Of a DNA stretch of 64,000 bases, positions 14,581 to 26,597 are shown in pieces. The translations under genes were made by a program, and so were the position numbers. Every line of letters starts with the position of its first letter. Position 1 is the stretch's first letter. The notes beneath the pieces are model-generated. The model was not told the origin of the DNA, searched no databases, and worked only from the letters and a program-made list of their open reading frames with translations. This DNA comes from Stictocephala bisonia (taxonomy: Eukaryota > Arthropoda > Insecta > Hemiptera > Membracidae). Location: the NCBI GenBank assembly GCA_035578905.1, contig JAQJVL010000427.1:521001-585000 (forward strand). The letters run 5' to 3'.

Positions 14581-16649
14581 ATGTATTATAAACACTATAT
14601 ACGCTATGCTATAGCGTTGCTTGTATAATGGACTATAAAAACTATATATGCAATGCTATAACGTTGATTGTATAATGTACTATAAATACTACGTAACACT
14701 ATTGCGTAGCTTGTATAATGTATTATATGCACTATATACGCAACACCATTGTGTTGCTTGTATAATGTATTATAAAATCTATATATGTAACGCTATTGCG
14801 TTGTTTGTATAATGTTTTATAAACACTATATACGCAACGCTATAGCTTTGCTTGTATAATGTACTATAAACACTATATATGCAATGCTATAGCGTTGCTT
14901 GTATAATGTACTATAAACACTATATACGCAATGCGATAGCGTTGCTTGTATAATGTACTATAAACACTATATACGCAATGCTATAGCGTTGCTTGTATAA
15001 TGTACTATAAACACTATATACGCAATGCTATAGCATTGCTTGTATAATGTACTATAAACACTATATACGCAATGCTATAGCATTGCTTGTATAATGTACT
15101 ATAAACACTATATACGCAATGCTATAGCATTGCTTGTATAATGTACTATAAACACTGTATACGTAACGCTATAGCATCGCTTGTATAATGTACTATAAAA
15201 ACTATACACAATGCTATAAGGTTGCTTGCATAATGTAGGCCCTAATATAAACACTCTAAACGGAATGCTATAGCGTTGCTTGTATAATGTATTATAAAAC
15301 TATATACGCAATGCTATAGCGTTGCTTGTATAATGTACTTTAAACACTACATACGCAATGCTATAGCATTGCTTGTATAATGTACTATAAACACTATATA
15401 CGCAATGCTATAGCGTTGCTTGTATAATGTACTTTAAACACTATATGCGTAATGCTATAGCATTGCTTGTATAATGTACTATAAACACTATATACGCAAC
15501 GCTATAGTATTGCTTGTATAATGTACTATAAACACTATATACGCAATGCTATAGCATTGTCATATAATGTACTATAAACATTATATACGTAATGCTATAT
15601 CATTGCTTGTATAATGTACTATAAACACTATATACGCAATGCTATAGCATTGCTTGTATAATGTGCTATAAACACTATATACGCAATGCTATAGCATTGC
15701 TTGTATAATGTACTATAAACACTATATACGCAATGCTATAGCATTGCTTGTATAATGTACTATAAACACTATATACGCAATGCTATAGCGTTGCTTGTAT
15801 AATGTACTTTAAACACTACATACGCAATGCTATAGCATTGCTTGTATAATGTACTATAAACACTATATACGCAATGCTATAGTATTGCTTGTATAATGTA
15901 CTATAAACACTATATACGCAATGCTATAGCATTGTTATATAATGTATTATAAACATTATATACGTAATGCTATATCATTGCTTGTATAATATACTATAAA
16001 CACTATATACGCAATGCTATAGCATTGCTTGTATAATGTACTATAAACACTATATACGCAATGCTATAGCATTGCTTGTATAATGTACTATAAACAATAT
16101 ATACGCAATGCTATAGCATTGCTTGTATAATGTACTATAAACACTATATACGCAATGCTATAGCGTTGCTTGTATAATGTACTATAAACACTATATACGC
16201 AATACTATAGTATTGCTTGTATAATGTACTATAAACACTATATACGCAATGCTATAGCATTGTTATATACTGTACTATAAACATTATATACGTAATGCTA
16301 TAGCGTTGCTTGTATAATGTAGGCCCTAATATAAACACTCTATACGGAATGCTATAGCGTTGCTTGTATAATGTATTATAAACACTATATACGCTATGCT
16401 ATAGCGTTGCTTGTATAATGTACTATAAAAACTATATTTGCAATGCTATAACGTTGATTGTATAATGTACTATTAATACTACGTAACGCTATTTCGTAGC
16501 TTGTATAATGTATTATATGCACTTTATACGCAACACCATTGTGTTGCTTGTATTATGTATTATAAAATCTATATATGTAACGCTATTGCGTTGTTTGTAT
16601 AATGTTTTATAAACACTATATACGCAACGCTATAGCGTTGCTTGTATAA
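14581..16649. repeat. Diverged higher-order copy and array end
   Basis: Starts with the same marker units as the 2,977-bp repeats, but its internal order differs and it carries more substitutions. A further start anchor lies at 16371 (1,790 bp on), and the array stops about 280 bp later, just after the ACACCATTGTG marker block. Confidence 0.75.
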
Positions 16650-17528
16650 CGGCACTATGAATCCACTTGTTGTATTACAGGTTTAACAATAATGTAACTA
16701 CAAATGGACAAGAATTAAAAAAAAAAATCAAACACTGTTTAAAATAACATAAACCGTAGTACACCGAAAGAAATTTAATTAAGGTATAATAATAAGGTAA
16801 TATAAATAAGGTAAGTAGGCTTTTGAGGCTCCCATTTCAAACAAAATTAATTTAATAGAACAAGACCTAACCTACGGAAAAGGTTCTGAATAAAATGTTA
16901 AACATAAAAAATTAAATATCTTACATATTTAATTTGTTTGTTTACATTTTAGTCTCTCATTTTCAAAATTGTTTTTATGTTTATCCTGAATTAAATGTTT
17001 ATATTTCTTGAATATATCTTGATATTCAATTAATTTTAAATAAAATGGATTTCAGTTATTTCATTAGCTCATAAATTTGAATAATTAATTACACATACGT
17101 ATAAATTTACTTTCGTTATTATTTAAGTGCAGTTGTTTAACTACGTATACTGAAAATACCAAACTTTGAAAACTTATTATTCATTAATGTTAATTTATTC
17201 CAGAGTACCTTAAAATATCATTTACCACGATATTAACCACCATACACAAACATAAAATCTTTTAATTGTTCAATAAAAAGAAGATAATATTTTATAAAAT
17301 TTTAAATATCCTTCAAAATTCTTAATTAGGCTACGGTGTATTTTTGATCTATTAAGTACCTTTTATTTTATATTCAAAAACTTCACATACGGTACATGTT
17401 ATATTTGTGCACTTACGAAAAATATTATAATTCCCGCACATTACACATACTTAATTAGGTTCCATAAACTTAAATTAAAAAAAATAATATTTTTTATAGG
17501 CTGTATGATCATGTTTTTAAATTTACAA
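16650..17528. other. AT-rich flank of the satellite, nothing recognised
   Basis: Unique-looking AT-rich DNA without an open frame of note. Satellite periodicity ceases completely at the boundary. Confidence 0.5.
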
Positions 17529-19153
17529 GTGAAGTGAAAATTAAATTTTAAAGTTATTTTATAAAGTTATTCTGTCTATCTGGGCTATATGTTTGATAGA
17601 TATCTACCATGCAGCTGATATATGATGGTAGTGTATATAATGGTGTACAACGTCTATTGTCTTAGATATGTTGATTGTTGGAAGCTGACTGTTTATTTTT
17701 TTTAACGTACTAAGCAAGAAAAAATAAAGTAAAAATGAGTTACAATTATCAAACCCATACGTACAAAACACCATATTTGTTTTGTACCAAAATTATTAAT
17801 GTTTACAAAATAGATTACAAAAAAAATTACAAGCAAAGTCAAATTGATTTTATTGAATTTACACATAATATAATGTAATAGGATAATCAAAATGTATAAT
17901 AATTTAAGCCTTGACTATTGAGGTTTACGAAAAATATATAAATACACTAAAAAAAGTAGAAACTTTACTCAAATACGTCATGTGGGAACCACTAGTATTT
18001 AAATAACAATATTTGCGAAATTAGACAGTTTACCTAAATACATTTTTATACTTATAAAATATATGCTTGAAAGAGGAAATATGATACATTATAGTAACAA
18101 TCTAATGAAGTAACAAACATGCAGTTAATTAACTAGGCATCACGTAATTGTCACATATCTTAACAAAGCATTCGCTTAACGACTGTAACGGCAAAATAGC
18201 CTCATTCCAACACATTTATTAATAATGAATGTTTATAATATTCCATGGATTTTTAATGGTTTAATAATGAAGTAAACTGCTTAAATGTGTTGGTTAATTT
18301 AAAACCAAAATTATTAATAACTAATTGTATTATAGATTCGGTCATATAAGAGGATTAGTTACTGAAGCCTTCATACAGTATATTTAGATGTTTTTTTCAT
18401 AGTATAACATTAATTTGATTGAAATACAAGTCTAAATCCCACAGTTAATGTGATAAGTCTCTGAAAATATAATACTGGCTAGATAGTGTATGGTATTCTT
18501 TAAAAATTACTGTTCAATGTATGTAAATTTATAAGTAGTTTTATATACAAGGTGTTAGTGAAATCTCTTTAAATAAATTGTAGGTATGTTTCTTGGGTCA
18601 AGACAAACAAAAAACACCATACAACCATATTTCTAAAATGTCTAGATTTATTTCTGTCGGTCTGTATGTGTTTTTTACAACTGTTTTTATAACTCAAGAT
18701 CTATTTAAGTTAGGGACTTTAAATTTGTAATTCATGTGTGTCGTAGTAGGTAAAATGAATCTTTAAAATAATTTTTGCTGTAACTAAAACCTTTTCAAGA
18801 TGGCATCCATTTAAAATTTGTAATGTAAAATTTCATAAAAACAGTTATGAAAACAACAAATGTCTTCGATAGGTAAAGCATATAGAATTTAAAGACAAAT
18901 CCAACGATACCTTGTTAGATAAAATCAAATGATAAATAGCTGAGTAATCAATTTTGTAAACGTTAACAAATATGGTGTTTTGTACGTATGGGTTCGATAA
19001 TTGTAACTCATTTTTACTTTATACTTTCCAACAATCAACTTATCTAAGACAGATATAAGTTGTACACCGTTATATACACTACCATTATATATATAAGCCC
19101 AGATAGACAGAATAACTTCCTAAAAAAACTCTAAAATTTAATTTTCATTTCAC
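17529..19153. mobile_element. Element with long terminal inverted repeats (253/189 bp)
   Basis: The left arm (17529-17781) begins GTGAAGTGAAAATTAAATTT. The right arm (18965-19153) is its diverged reverse complement, ending AATTTTCATTTCAC. Shared inner landmarks are TTATTCTGTCTATCTGGGC, GTTGATTGTTGGAA and CCCATACGTACAAAACACC. The left arm is longer because of internal extra sequence. The 1.2-kb interior shows no transposase frame; it includes a GGTGTTAGTGAAATC segment at about 18550. No clear target duplication was found. A non-autonomous DNA transposon or fold-back element is the best reading. Confidence 0.7.
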
Positions 19154-19643
19154 TTTTTCCATTCCATTTATTAGAATATTTTTAAATAGACAGGACCTGT
19201 AAGATACAGAAGCTGTTCTTTGGGGAATATTTAAAGTAATACTAATTTAAAATTAAAGTATAATTGAACACGTTTGAACTAAATCAATCAAATATATCTA
19301 AAACTACGATAATTAATAAAAATTTATTGATAAAAATAACATCTATATTGTATTAAAACCTCTGTTCTGGAGCGTTTTTGTAATTCAATAAACTCTGAGA
19401 GCCATATAGGTAATATTAGAATCAAAGAATTGAATACAAGGCTCATTATACTTTTTATTGTGTTTCTCTATAAGCATAGGCAGTTCAAATTTTGAAGTGG
19501 TAATGACTACACTAGATAAGTAAAGAAAAGTTCAAAAGCTTATCTGATATCTAAGATTTATTATAAGATAGTCATTTAAACAGAAACATTTTAGAATTTG
19601 GATTATACAAACATATAATAACACGTTACAAACAATATATTTT

Positions 19644-19675
<32 letters not shown>

Positions 19676-19780
19676 GAAGATGTTTAAACTAATATAGTCA
19701 TAGATTTAAACTATGAGAAATATAAGTGTCTTTCAGTTACAAAGAGTAAAACAAAAGGTACAGACCAAACAATGGAGGAC
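19154..19780. other. AT-rich DNA with a 29-base poly(T) tract
   Basis: Poly(T) at 19647-19675 could be the poly(A) end of a minus-strand retrocopy, but no recognisable sequence precedes it on that strand. Otherwise nothing was seen. Confidence 0.5.
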
Positions 19781-19922
19781 AGGCCTACTTCAATATCAAC
19801 ACAGAAACGTCTCTTGTTTACTCTATATAGAGAATACACTTCCGTTCACATTTCCTTCTCTTATACAGCGTGACTTAGGTTGATGAAAAATGTATCGCTG
19901 TTTTTACGAAGACCAATCTACC
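19781..19922 (+). repeat. Dispersed ~145-bp repeat, copy 1
   Basis: Shares with five other places the ordered blocks AGGCCTACTTCAATATC, TTGTTTACTC, ACACTTCCGTTCACATTTCC, and GTGACTTAGGTTGATGAAA followed by ATGTATCGCTG. It has no coding frame and I do not recognise the family. Confidence 0.8.
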
Positions 19923-21942
19923 TTTACGTATAAAGTTTAGTTATTTTTCAGTCCTTTTAGAAAACATTTTATGATAATCTGTTGGTGAGAACATAATTTT
20001 TAAATTCTCTTAAGAAGAATGTTTTAAATTATTCTTTTTTAATTTAAATCGTAAGAGCTTCAGCAATATTAGAATTGTATTAATACAAAAAATAAACAAT
20101 AATTTTAACTATTTACAACAATTTAAATATTCATAAATAGCACTGACTTTTCGTCACAGCAAATTTGTTATTGTTAATTTTATTCTTCTTCTTTTTTTTA
20201 AAATATGATACATTTGTTCAATTTATAAATTATATATTAATCTCTCTAATTATAGTTTTTATTACATTTTCAAACTAAATTTACAAACTAAACATTTCCG
20301 TGAAGCTAATGCTAAGTTAAGTTAATTCTGCCACTTTTATTAATTATTCTACAAATGCCCTGTTACATTATATCCACTAATCAATAAACATTTTTTTTTT
20401 TATAAAATATTATTCAGTACTTCTGTGATTCATATTGTTCTAAGGTTCATTAAACTAAAAATATAACGTGATTTTTTCGTAAATAGTTGGAACTACTTTT
20501 CTCCTGTATTATAATGGCTACGTTAGGTTAAGAAATTAAATAGGTCATAACATAATTAACCTATTTTAGCAAGTGAACAGAGAACACAAACATAGTAGGC
20601 AAATGAACCATTCTGTATTGTAATATATATTATTACTTCTGGTATCACTGTGTCAAGTTATAACCATAGGAAAGTAGCTTTAATTAACTTTCTATATATT
20701 ATAAATTTTGGGTTTCATCTCTAGGGGCGTTTTCGTGATTAGGGTGTAGTAATAAAGTCACAGTAATGTAGTTTAATGAACATATAATGAACATAAATAA
20801 TAAGCCTTATAGCACACTTGGTTTCATAACACTACCTAGTGAGCTATTTAATATTCTTTCACATTTACAACACTGTATAAGTATTAGATTAGTTCTGATC
20901 TTGTGTTAGTTTGCAAGTGCTGTTTAGTGTCCTGCTTCTGGAGGGTAAGTTGAAAATATTGAAAATATCCAAAAAAATCTGTTGCTTTAAACGGGTTTAG
21001 TATTATTGACTGTCTTGAAGTATTGTGGAAGGTACTGCTTTCTTGAAGGTATTATATCCGATGGTATTAAATTAGTGCCTATGTTACTCTTATAGAAAAT
21101 AAAAGTTGAGGGGCTGTTTTTACCCCTTGGAAATGCAATTTTGAGAAATCCTTTCTCATTGGGTATCTATGATGCAAAAGCTGATTCCTAAATTTAATCA
21201 AAATATGGTAAGTGGTTCCGGATATTTCATGACGAGTGAGTACACCGTATTGGGATATCGTATATTGTGTTTGTGTAAATTTTTTTTATGTGAAATAAGT
21301 AGTATAATTTGTTGTTAAATTAAGTATCAATTACTTCATAAGTGATAGAATAGTATTAATGTCATTTATACAGTAACCTCTGACAGCAAGTTGTTACGAA
21401 ATTTGTAACATTATGGGGCACTTTGCTATATTAACATCGGCTGTTTACCTGTCACTGTGATGTGATTGGTGGCTAACTACCTGATACTAGTCCTTATTAC
21501 TATGGACCAATCTGCATAGGTTATGACGAGCTATTATCGACTATGCAAACATTAATTCAAGTAGCAATTAATGTTATATGCTATATAGCTTGCAAGTCAA
21601 ACCAAGGCCTACTAATTATTTTTTATAGTTTAAGCGTTTCTATTACACGATAAATTAACATCTATAATTTAAAAAAAATTACAACTGGATAACATTTTTA
21701 AAATATTAGAAACTATTGTTGTTGTCTGCAATAATAAAATCAACTAGCAACTGTCTATATCTACGGACGGAAAGTGTTAGATGTAGAACTTATACTAATA
21801 CAAAAAGTTGTTTGCTATTTTCCTAAACGTAAATATATTTTTCAATAAGTCTGTCAACCAAACAACCAAACTATAAAGTATACGTTTATTACTTTACATT
21901 TTACGTATTTGTGTTTATTTATTTGAATTTTAGTCTAGTGGA
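19923..21942. other. AT-rich DNA, nothing firmly recognised
   Basis: No supported gene. A segment at about 21441-21515 resembles 24678-24752 (GTGATGT, a GCTAACTACC/GCTAGTTACC block, then ATTACT and CCAAT), suggesting another old dispersed repeat. Confidence 0.45.
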
Positions 21943-22140
21943 TTGTTATACATAAGTATATTGATAGAGGCTTTGATCGGAGGATTCCGTCCTTATTCGC
22001 AAATAACAGAGTCAAGCGACGTCAAGCGAGGCTGTTCCTTGGAAAGGTGGGTAAGCGATTCCGTTCCTACTCGCAACCAGCCTGTCCAGTCACCGGTGGA
22101 CGTTTGGATGTCACCTTTCAGCTGTTTATCCCTCTTATAG
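21943..22140 (+). other. GC-richer island with a 65-codon open frame, unidentified
   Basis: Composition departs sharply from the flanks. The segment holds a near-duplicate 20-mer (ATTCCGTCCTTATTCGCA and ATTCCGTTCCTACTCGCA, about 75 bp apart). The open frame shows no domain I know. It could be a repeat fragment or an isolated exon; I cannot decide. Confidence 0.3.
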
Positions 22141-23060
22141 CTGTTTTTATGTTTTTTCTTTTTGTTTGTTTATTAATATTATTTTTTTTATTTCAAACCA
22201 ACTATACGAATAGCCTACCGGCTTCCACGTTGTTACTTTACAGACACAATTAACAATAAACATACAACCAAATCTTTATTTAGTTAAATACAGGAAATGT
22301 TTTAAAGAAATAAAATTTAAATTGTGATGAGTTAAATTTATTTTATGCACAAATATGAACTAATTTAGTTTCTACTTATTCTGAATTATATTTGCTTTAT
22401 AATTTTCAAATTGTACAGTACTGAAAAAGTGCTATGGAATTTTTCATATGAATAAAATACTCAAAGTTTTATACATTCCTATTATTGATTACTTTTCGGA
22501 CATATACATTTTTTATATTGTAATTACTGAATCGTCTTCCATTGCAGAAGAATAATCAACATACCTAAACATATATTTATTTCATTAATGGCATTTAGAA
22601 TAGTAACAATTATGTAAAAAGAATAGTAATGGAACTAATTCATTTTTATTATTTTTAATAAAATAGGAAATAATGATTCAGGTTAGCTTTCAAATCCAAA
22701 CAAATTATATTTTAACAAAGAAAAATGTATCGTCTTCCCTTCAAAAGCGTTAACGGCACTCAGTTTTTCTGTTTATTGTGGATTTCGTAAGGAACAGATT
22801 TAGAATGTGGCCGGAGGTACTTTGCACCATGCTGCCATTTTATTCATTTCCATTGTGTTTTTTTAACATATATATATAAATATATATTCGGGTCAGTGTG
22901 TTAGTTTATTTACAATTCATTTGTTTTTCATGCATATTTGTATTTCCTTTACCATTCTTCCTCTCTGTAAATTGCCTTGTTATTCTGTTATTAGTTTTTG
23001 AATTAGCATAATACGTGTTGCTGCATAGTCAGTATAAGTGAAGGTCACAGAACAAAAATA
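22141..23060. other. AT-rich DNA, nothing recognised
   Basis: No repeat, RNA or coding signal that I can support. Confidence 0.45.
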
Positions 23061-23431
23061 TATTACAATGTAAGCACAAAATGTACAAACATACTACAAT
23101 ACGAGCACAAAACGCACAAAAAAACTGCAATATAAGTAAAAAATTCACAAATATATCAAAATACAAGCACAAGATTCACAAATATATTACAATATAAGTA
23201 CAATACTGGAGGAGATCACAACACCAATCATTGAACAACAATCTCTATTAATTCCATAACTACTTGGGTTCCATTCTTTTGTGAATCCCTTTGGTCTGAG
23301 GAACGTAAATGTGGTTTGCCGAAATCGATCACGATAGTATCTATGTATTTTGTACTTATATTGAAATATATTTGTGAATCTTGAGCTTGTATTTTGATAT
23401 ATTTGTGCATTTTGTGCTTGCATTGTAATAC
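23061..23431. repeat. Inverted repeat built of ~37-bp tandem units
   Basis: The left arm (23061-23206) consists of about four degenerate ~37-bp units of the type TTCACAAATATATCAAAATA followed by CAAGCACAAGA. The right arm (23345-23431) is the reverse complement of the inner units. The 138-bp spacer carries CTGAGGA at 23296 and GAAA at 23321 flanking an imperfect hairpin. Minus-strand open frames across it (23187-23423) are not credible genes. Confidence 0.75.
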
Positions 23432-25511
23432 ATTTTTGTTGTTTGACGTTGACTTGTACTGTAATCTGTAATTATTAAGCCAATATTCTAAAAGTCAATA
23501 TATCCTACTAATAGCTGTAAGATTATTTCTTTGCTATTTAGTATCCATGAGGGTTTTATCTCAAACTGGGTTTTGTACTTATTATATATGGCTGTTCAAG
23601 AGAGCTGTCTCCTCCTTCTATATTCTAAACTTGTGTAATTAGGTTTTCCAGGGAAGAGGGTTGAAGTTTACTTTTCGGAGCCGTAATGGCCACTGTATTG
23701 TGCTCAAATACTACACTTCCTTCTTGAGTAGTATCCTCTTCTCGTCTTACTCAGTCTAATCTATACATATACATATTTTCCCTATGAGAATTTTATCCAA
23801 AATATCATAAAATCCCAACAGAGGACTGTCCAAACCCACATCGTCACATCTTCCTTGGAGACCTGTAGCAAAATTTACTTTCTTTTTGGGACGCGTATTT
23901 CAAGTTATTATTTCTGTAAGTTCGGTTATTAATTATGCAAGTTAGTTTTCCGCTAAAAGGCTGGGATAAAATGGGAGGGTAGATTACTGATTTTATTTTT
24001 AGAATGGGTTCTAAGGATATTCAAATGTTCTCCTTCCTATAATAATTCCTTTTATTTTACCAGAAGGATTTTCTTTTACGCTTGGCAAAATTTATTCTAT
24101 ATTTACAATGTTATTTAAAATAATTATGTTTAGTACAACTGGCTTTAATTATTAAAAATCACCCCTAGTTCGTCAGTGAGGACTTCTTTCATACATTTTT
24201 TAAAGTAGAAAGTCCTCTTAGATTTATGAACAGCCTATTCTGAACCATGCCCACATGTATAGAGTAGATATCTAAATAATTACACTTAAACTTATCTATG
24301 CATAATTTTCAGCTTTATTCAAGTTCAGAAAAAATCTCAATATTAGGTATTCCATTAATGAACGCTCATTTAAAGTTCCTTTTTAAACGTTTTTATTTAT
24401 AAAATATAAATATATTACAATGAACTCAACAATCATTAAGGAGTTTTGTTAAAAATATCTGCTAAATAAAATTATATACAACAATATACATTTTTACCTC
24501 AACCCTGTATAGTAAATACTGACTTATAGTATCCATAATTGATTATTTGATTGTAAATTAATGATTTACAAACTAATGAACTCTGCAAAAGAAAACGGCA
24601 ATTTTCTAATGAGTTACATTACAAAACAATATAATTTGTTGAAACAGTTCAAACAACAATACAAATTTAACTGCTTGTCAAAGTGATGTACAGTAATTTG
24701 TTGCTAGTTACCCGATATGAATGCTCATTACTGTAGTCCAATTAACGAATATTTTAATTATGTTTATTTAATAGAGCATAACTACCTTGAGATCTTGATG
24801 TTGTATCATTAATGAACAATAAATGTATGAACTTTCATATTTTGGAGGCACCACGCATCCATTATTGAATGTTCGCTGTGTATTTAAGCATTAAGTAGGT
24901 TAATTTCCAAAGTCGGTAGTAAATATTTTAACCATCACTAAAAAAAGCGATGGTAAAATCATCTATTATTTTATCATTAAGATAAGGATAACAAATCTTA
25001 ATAACATAAATGTCACTTTAGTTATAATAATAGCAACGTAATAACATATGTTAGCTTTTTTCAGGCAATAATCATTTGATACAAACTAATTATTATTATT
25101 ATAAAAATACACAAACAGGATTGCATTATTTTCTTAAAATTTGTATGCATCTGATAAGCATAATTTTTTACGACTAACCAAATTATGTTAATATTGTAAG
25201 GTAACAGCCAAAGTGAAAAGTTTAAATATTTAAATGTATTAAATATAAGTCTAACTACATTACAGAAAATAATAATATTTAAAACAATTGCAAACAAATT
25301 AATACACATGGCAAATTAATCAATCATCGCCACTGAGATCTTTAAACTTCTGATTTTGGTGATTTCATTCAAATTATTCGCGTTTAGTGATTTTAATAAA
25401 TTTTAAAGCACATTGCTTGTCTAATTTAAGGTTTTATGAGGACAATATTCACGCTAGGATTACTACACAACTTGAAAGTATGTAACGTGAGTTGTAATTG
25501 TGTTCAATAAG
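23432..25511. other. AT-rich DNA, no supported gene
   Basis: Includes the partner (24678-24752) of the weak dispersed similarity at 21441. The minus-strand 82-codon frame at 25061-25309 is Ile/Phe/Asn-rich as expected by chance in AT-rich DNA. Confidence 0.45.
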
Positions 25512-25685
25512 AAGAGGGTTTGCCTCAACCAATAACCACCCAGGAGACTCATGTTTACTTTATAAAGAGACTTCACACCTCCATACACACGTCCTTTCCT
25601 TACCCGATGTGACGCAGAATTATAAAAAATGTATTAGGGAGTAAAGAAGCCACGTGTTGGCAGGATTAAGTTACGTTTGGTCCTT
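25512..25685 (+). repeat. Dispersed ~145-bp repeat, copy 2 (most diverged)
   Basis: Retains CCCAGGAGACTCATGTTTACT, split as CCCAGGAGAC and TCATGTTTACT, then TCCTTTCCTTACCCGATGTG and AAAATGTATT in the family order. The GGTTGATGAAA block is altered. Confidence 0.65.
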
Positions 25686-26269
25686 TCTACACCTCTACCA
25701 TTGGCATTTTAACATTTTTATTACGTGAATACATTTCATAGTTAATAGTTCCTTTCTAAGCATGACTCTACATTGTTAATCAGAAAATAAAATTACTTGG
25801 CATTAAAAATAATGACAAGCTTGTACAAGATGGACAATGTGTTGAGTCAGATATTTAACAACAAATGTAATCATTATGATGAAACGATTTATGTTATGCT
25901 TTTCAGTTCAGTTTCCTTTTTCAATAATTTTTTTTAATTACTTTCAGGTTTCACTACGGTAAGTTTATATACAGTTTTACGAAAACTATGTCATAAGTTT
26001 CTCCTCGTCTATAAGTTTAAGATGTTTATTAGAGGAAAAGTTAGTAACTTATAAAACCATGTTGCATCTTCATTTTATTATACCTTTCTTCTAACTCTAA
26101 TATATTCTGTTCTACATACTAAAATAACCAATTAATACACTGTGTATGTTGGTTAGTTTGTTTTTTATAATCTTAGAATATATATTTTAAATAATATAAA
26201 CATATTTCGCATTAATTTTTAATATTTTAGGGATGCATTTGAGAATGGTCTTGTGCAATCTTTTGCATC
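25686..26269. other. AT-rich DNA, nothing recognised
   Basis: No feature supported. Confidence 0.45.
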
Positions 26270-26597
26270 TTCTCCGTTAATTACCTACCATTACTATTTT
26301 TTTGCGTTAATTAACTACCACTTGATTGATATTTTATTGATTTAAAAACAGTTCCACAATAATTTTTACGTCCACAGTGGTATTCCTTATCCGCTAGGAA
26401 TATGATATAGCTGGGCTTAGCTTATCGCACTCCAAGAATTTACACACGGAGAGTGCATTTGGTGGTAAGTCAACCATTGTATTTTCCAGTTTATGATCAT
26501 TTTTATAGCAACTTAACCTAACCTAACCGTTATTACGATAAAAAAGTAGTGGTATTTGTATAACGGAAAAATTAGTGGTAGTAAATTAACGGAAAAG
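26270..26597. mobile_element. MITE-like element with sub-repeated inverted ends
   Basis: The left end reads TCTCCGTTAATTACCTACCA then TTACTATTTTTTTGCGTTAA. The right end is a diverged reverse complement (GGTAGTAAATTAACGGAAAA). Each end holds the CCGTTAATTACTACCACT-type motif twice. The interior of about 240 bp has no coding capacity. A target duplication was not identified. Confidence 0.5.

Larger units (their letters stand above)
4322..16649. repeat. 47-bp satellite array with a palindromic core, about 262 units
   Basis: The unit is TTGCTTGTATAATGTACTAT, then AAACACTATATACGCAATGC, then TATAGCA (47 bp), all in one orientation. Each unit is centred on an 18-bp dyad, most often GCAATGCTATAGCATTGC (perfectly self-complementary) or the same with GCGTTGC in the right arm. 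Recurrent variant units carry TAGGCCCTAATATAAACACT, or a short arm region such as GCAACACCATTGTGTTGC. The array begins abruptly at TTTGCTTGCATAATG and ends at about 16649 in CTTGTATAACGG. Two apparent 76-codon ORFs (6793 and 9770) lie wholly inside repeats and are copies of one another. Long homogeneous tandem arrays of this sort are typical of heterochromatin or centromere-proximal DNA; that placement is inference. Confidence 0.98.

Noticed and set aside
4322..16649. CRISPR-like array of short palindromic repeats
   Set aside because: The whole 47-bp unit repeats; there are no unique spacers and no cas genes, and the surroundings are eukaryotic.
26510..26529. AACCTAACCTAACC, like the insect telomere repeat (CCTAA)n
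   Set aside because: Under three units and inside a MITE-like element; not a telomere tract.
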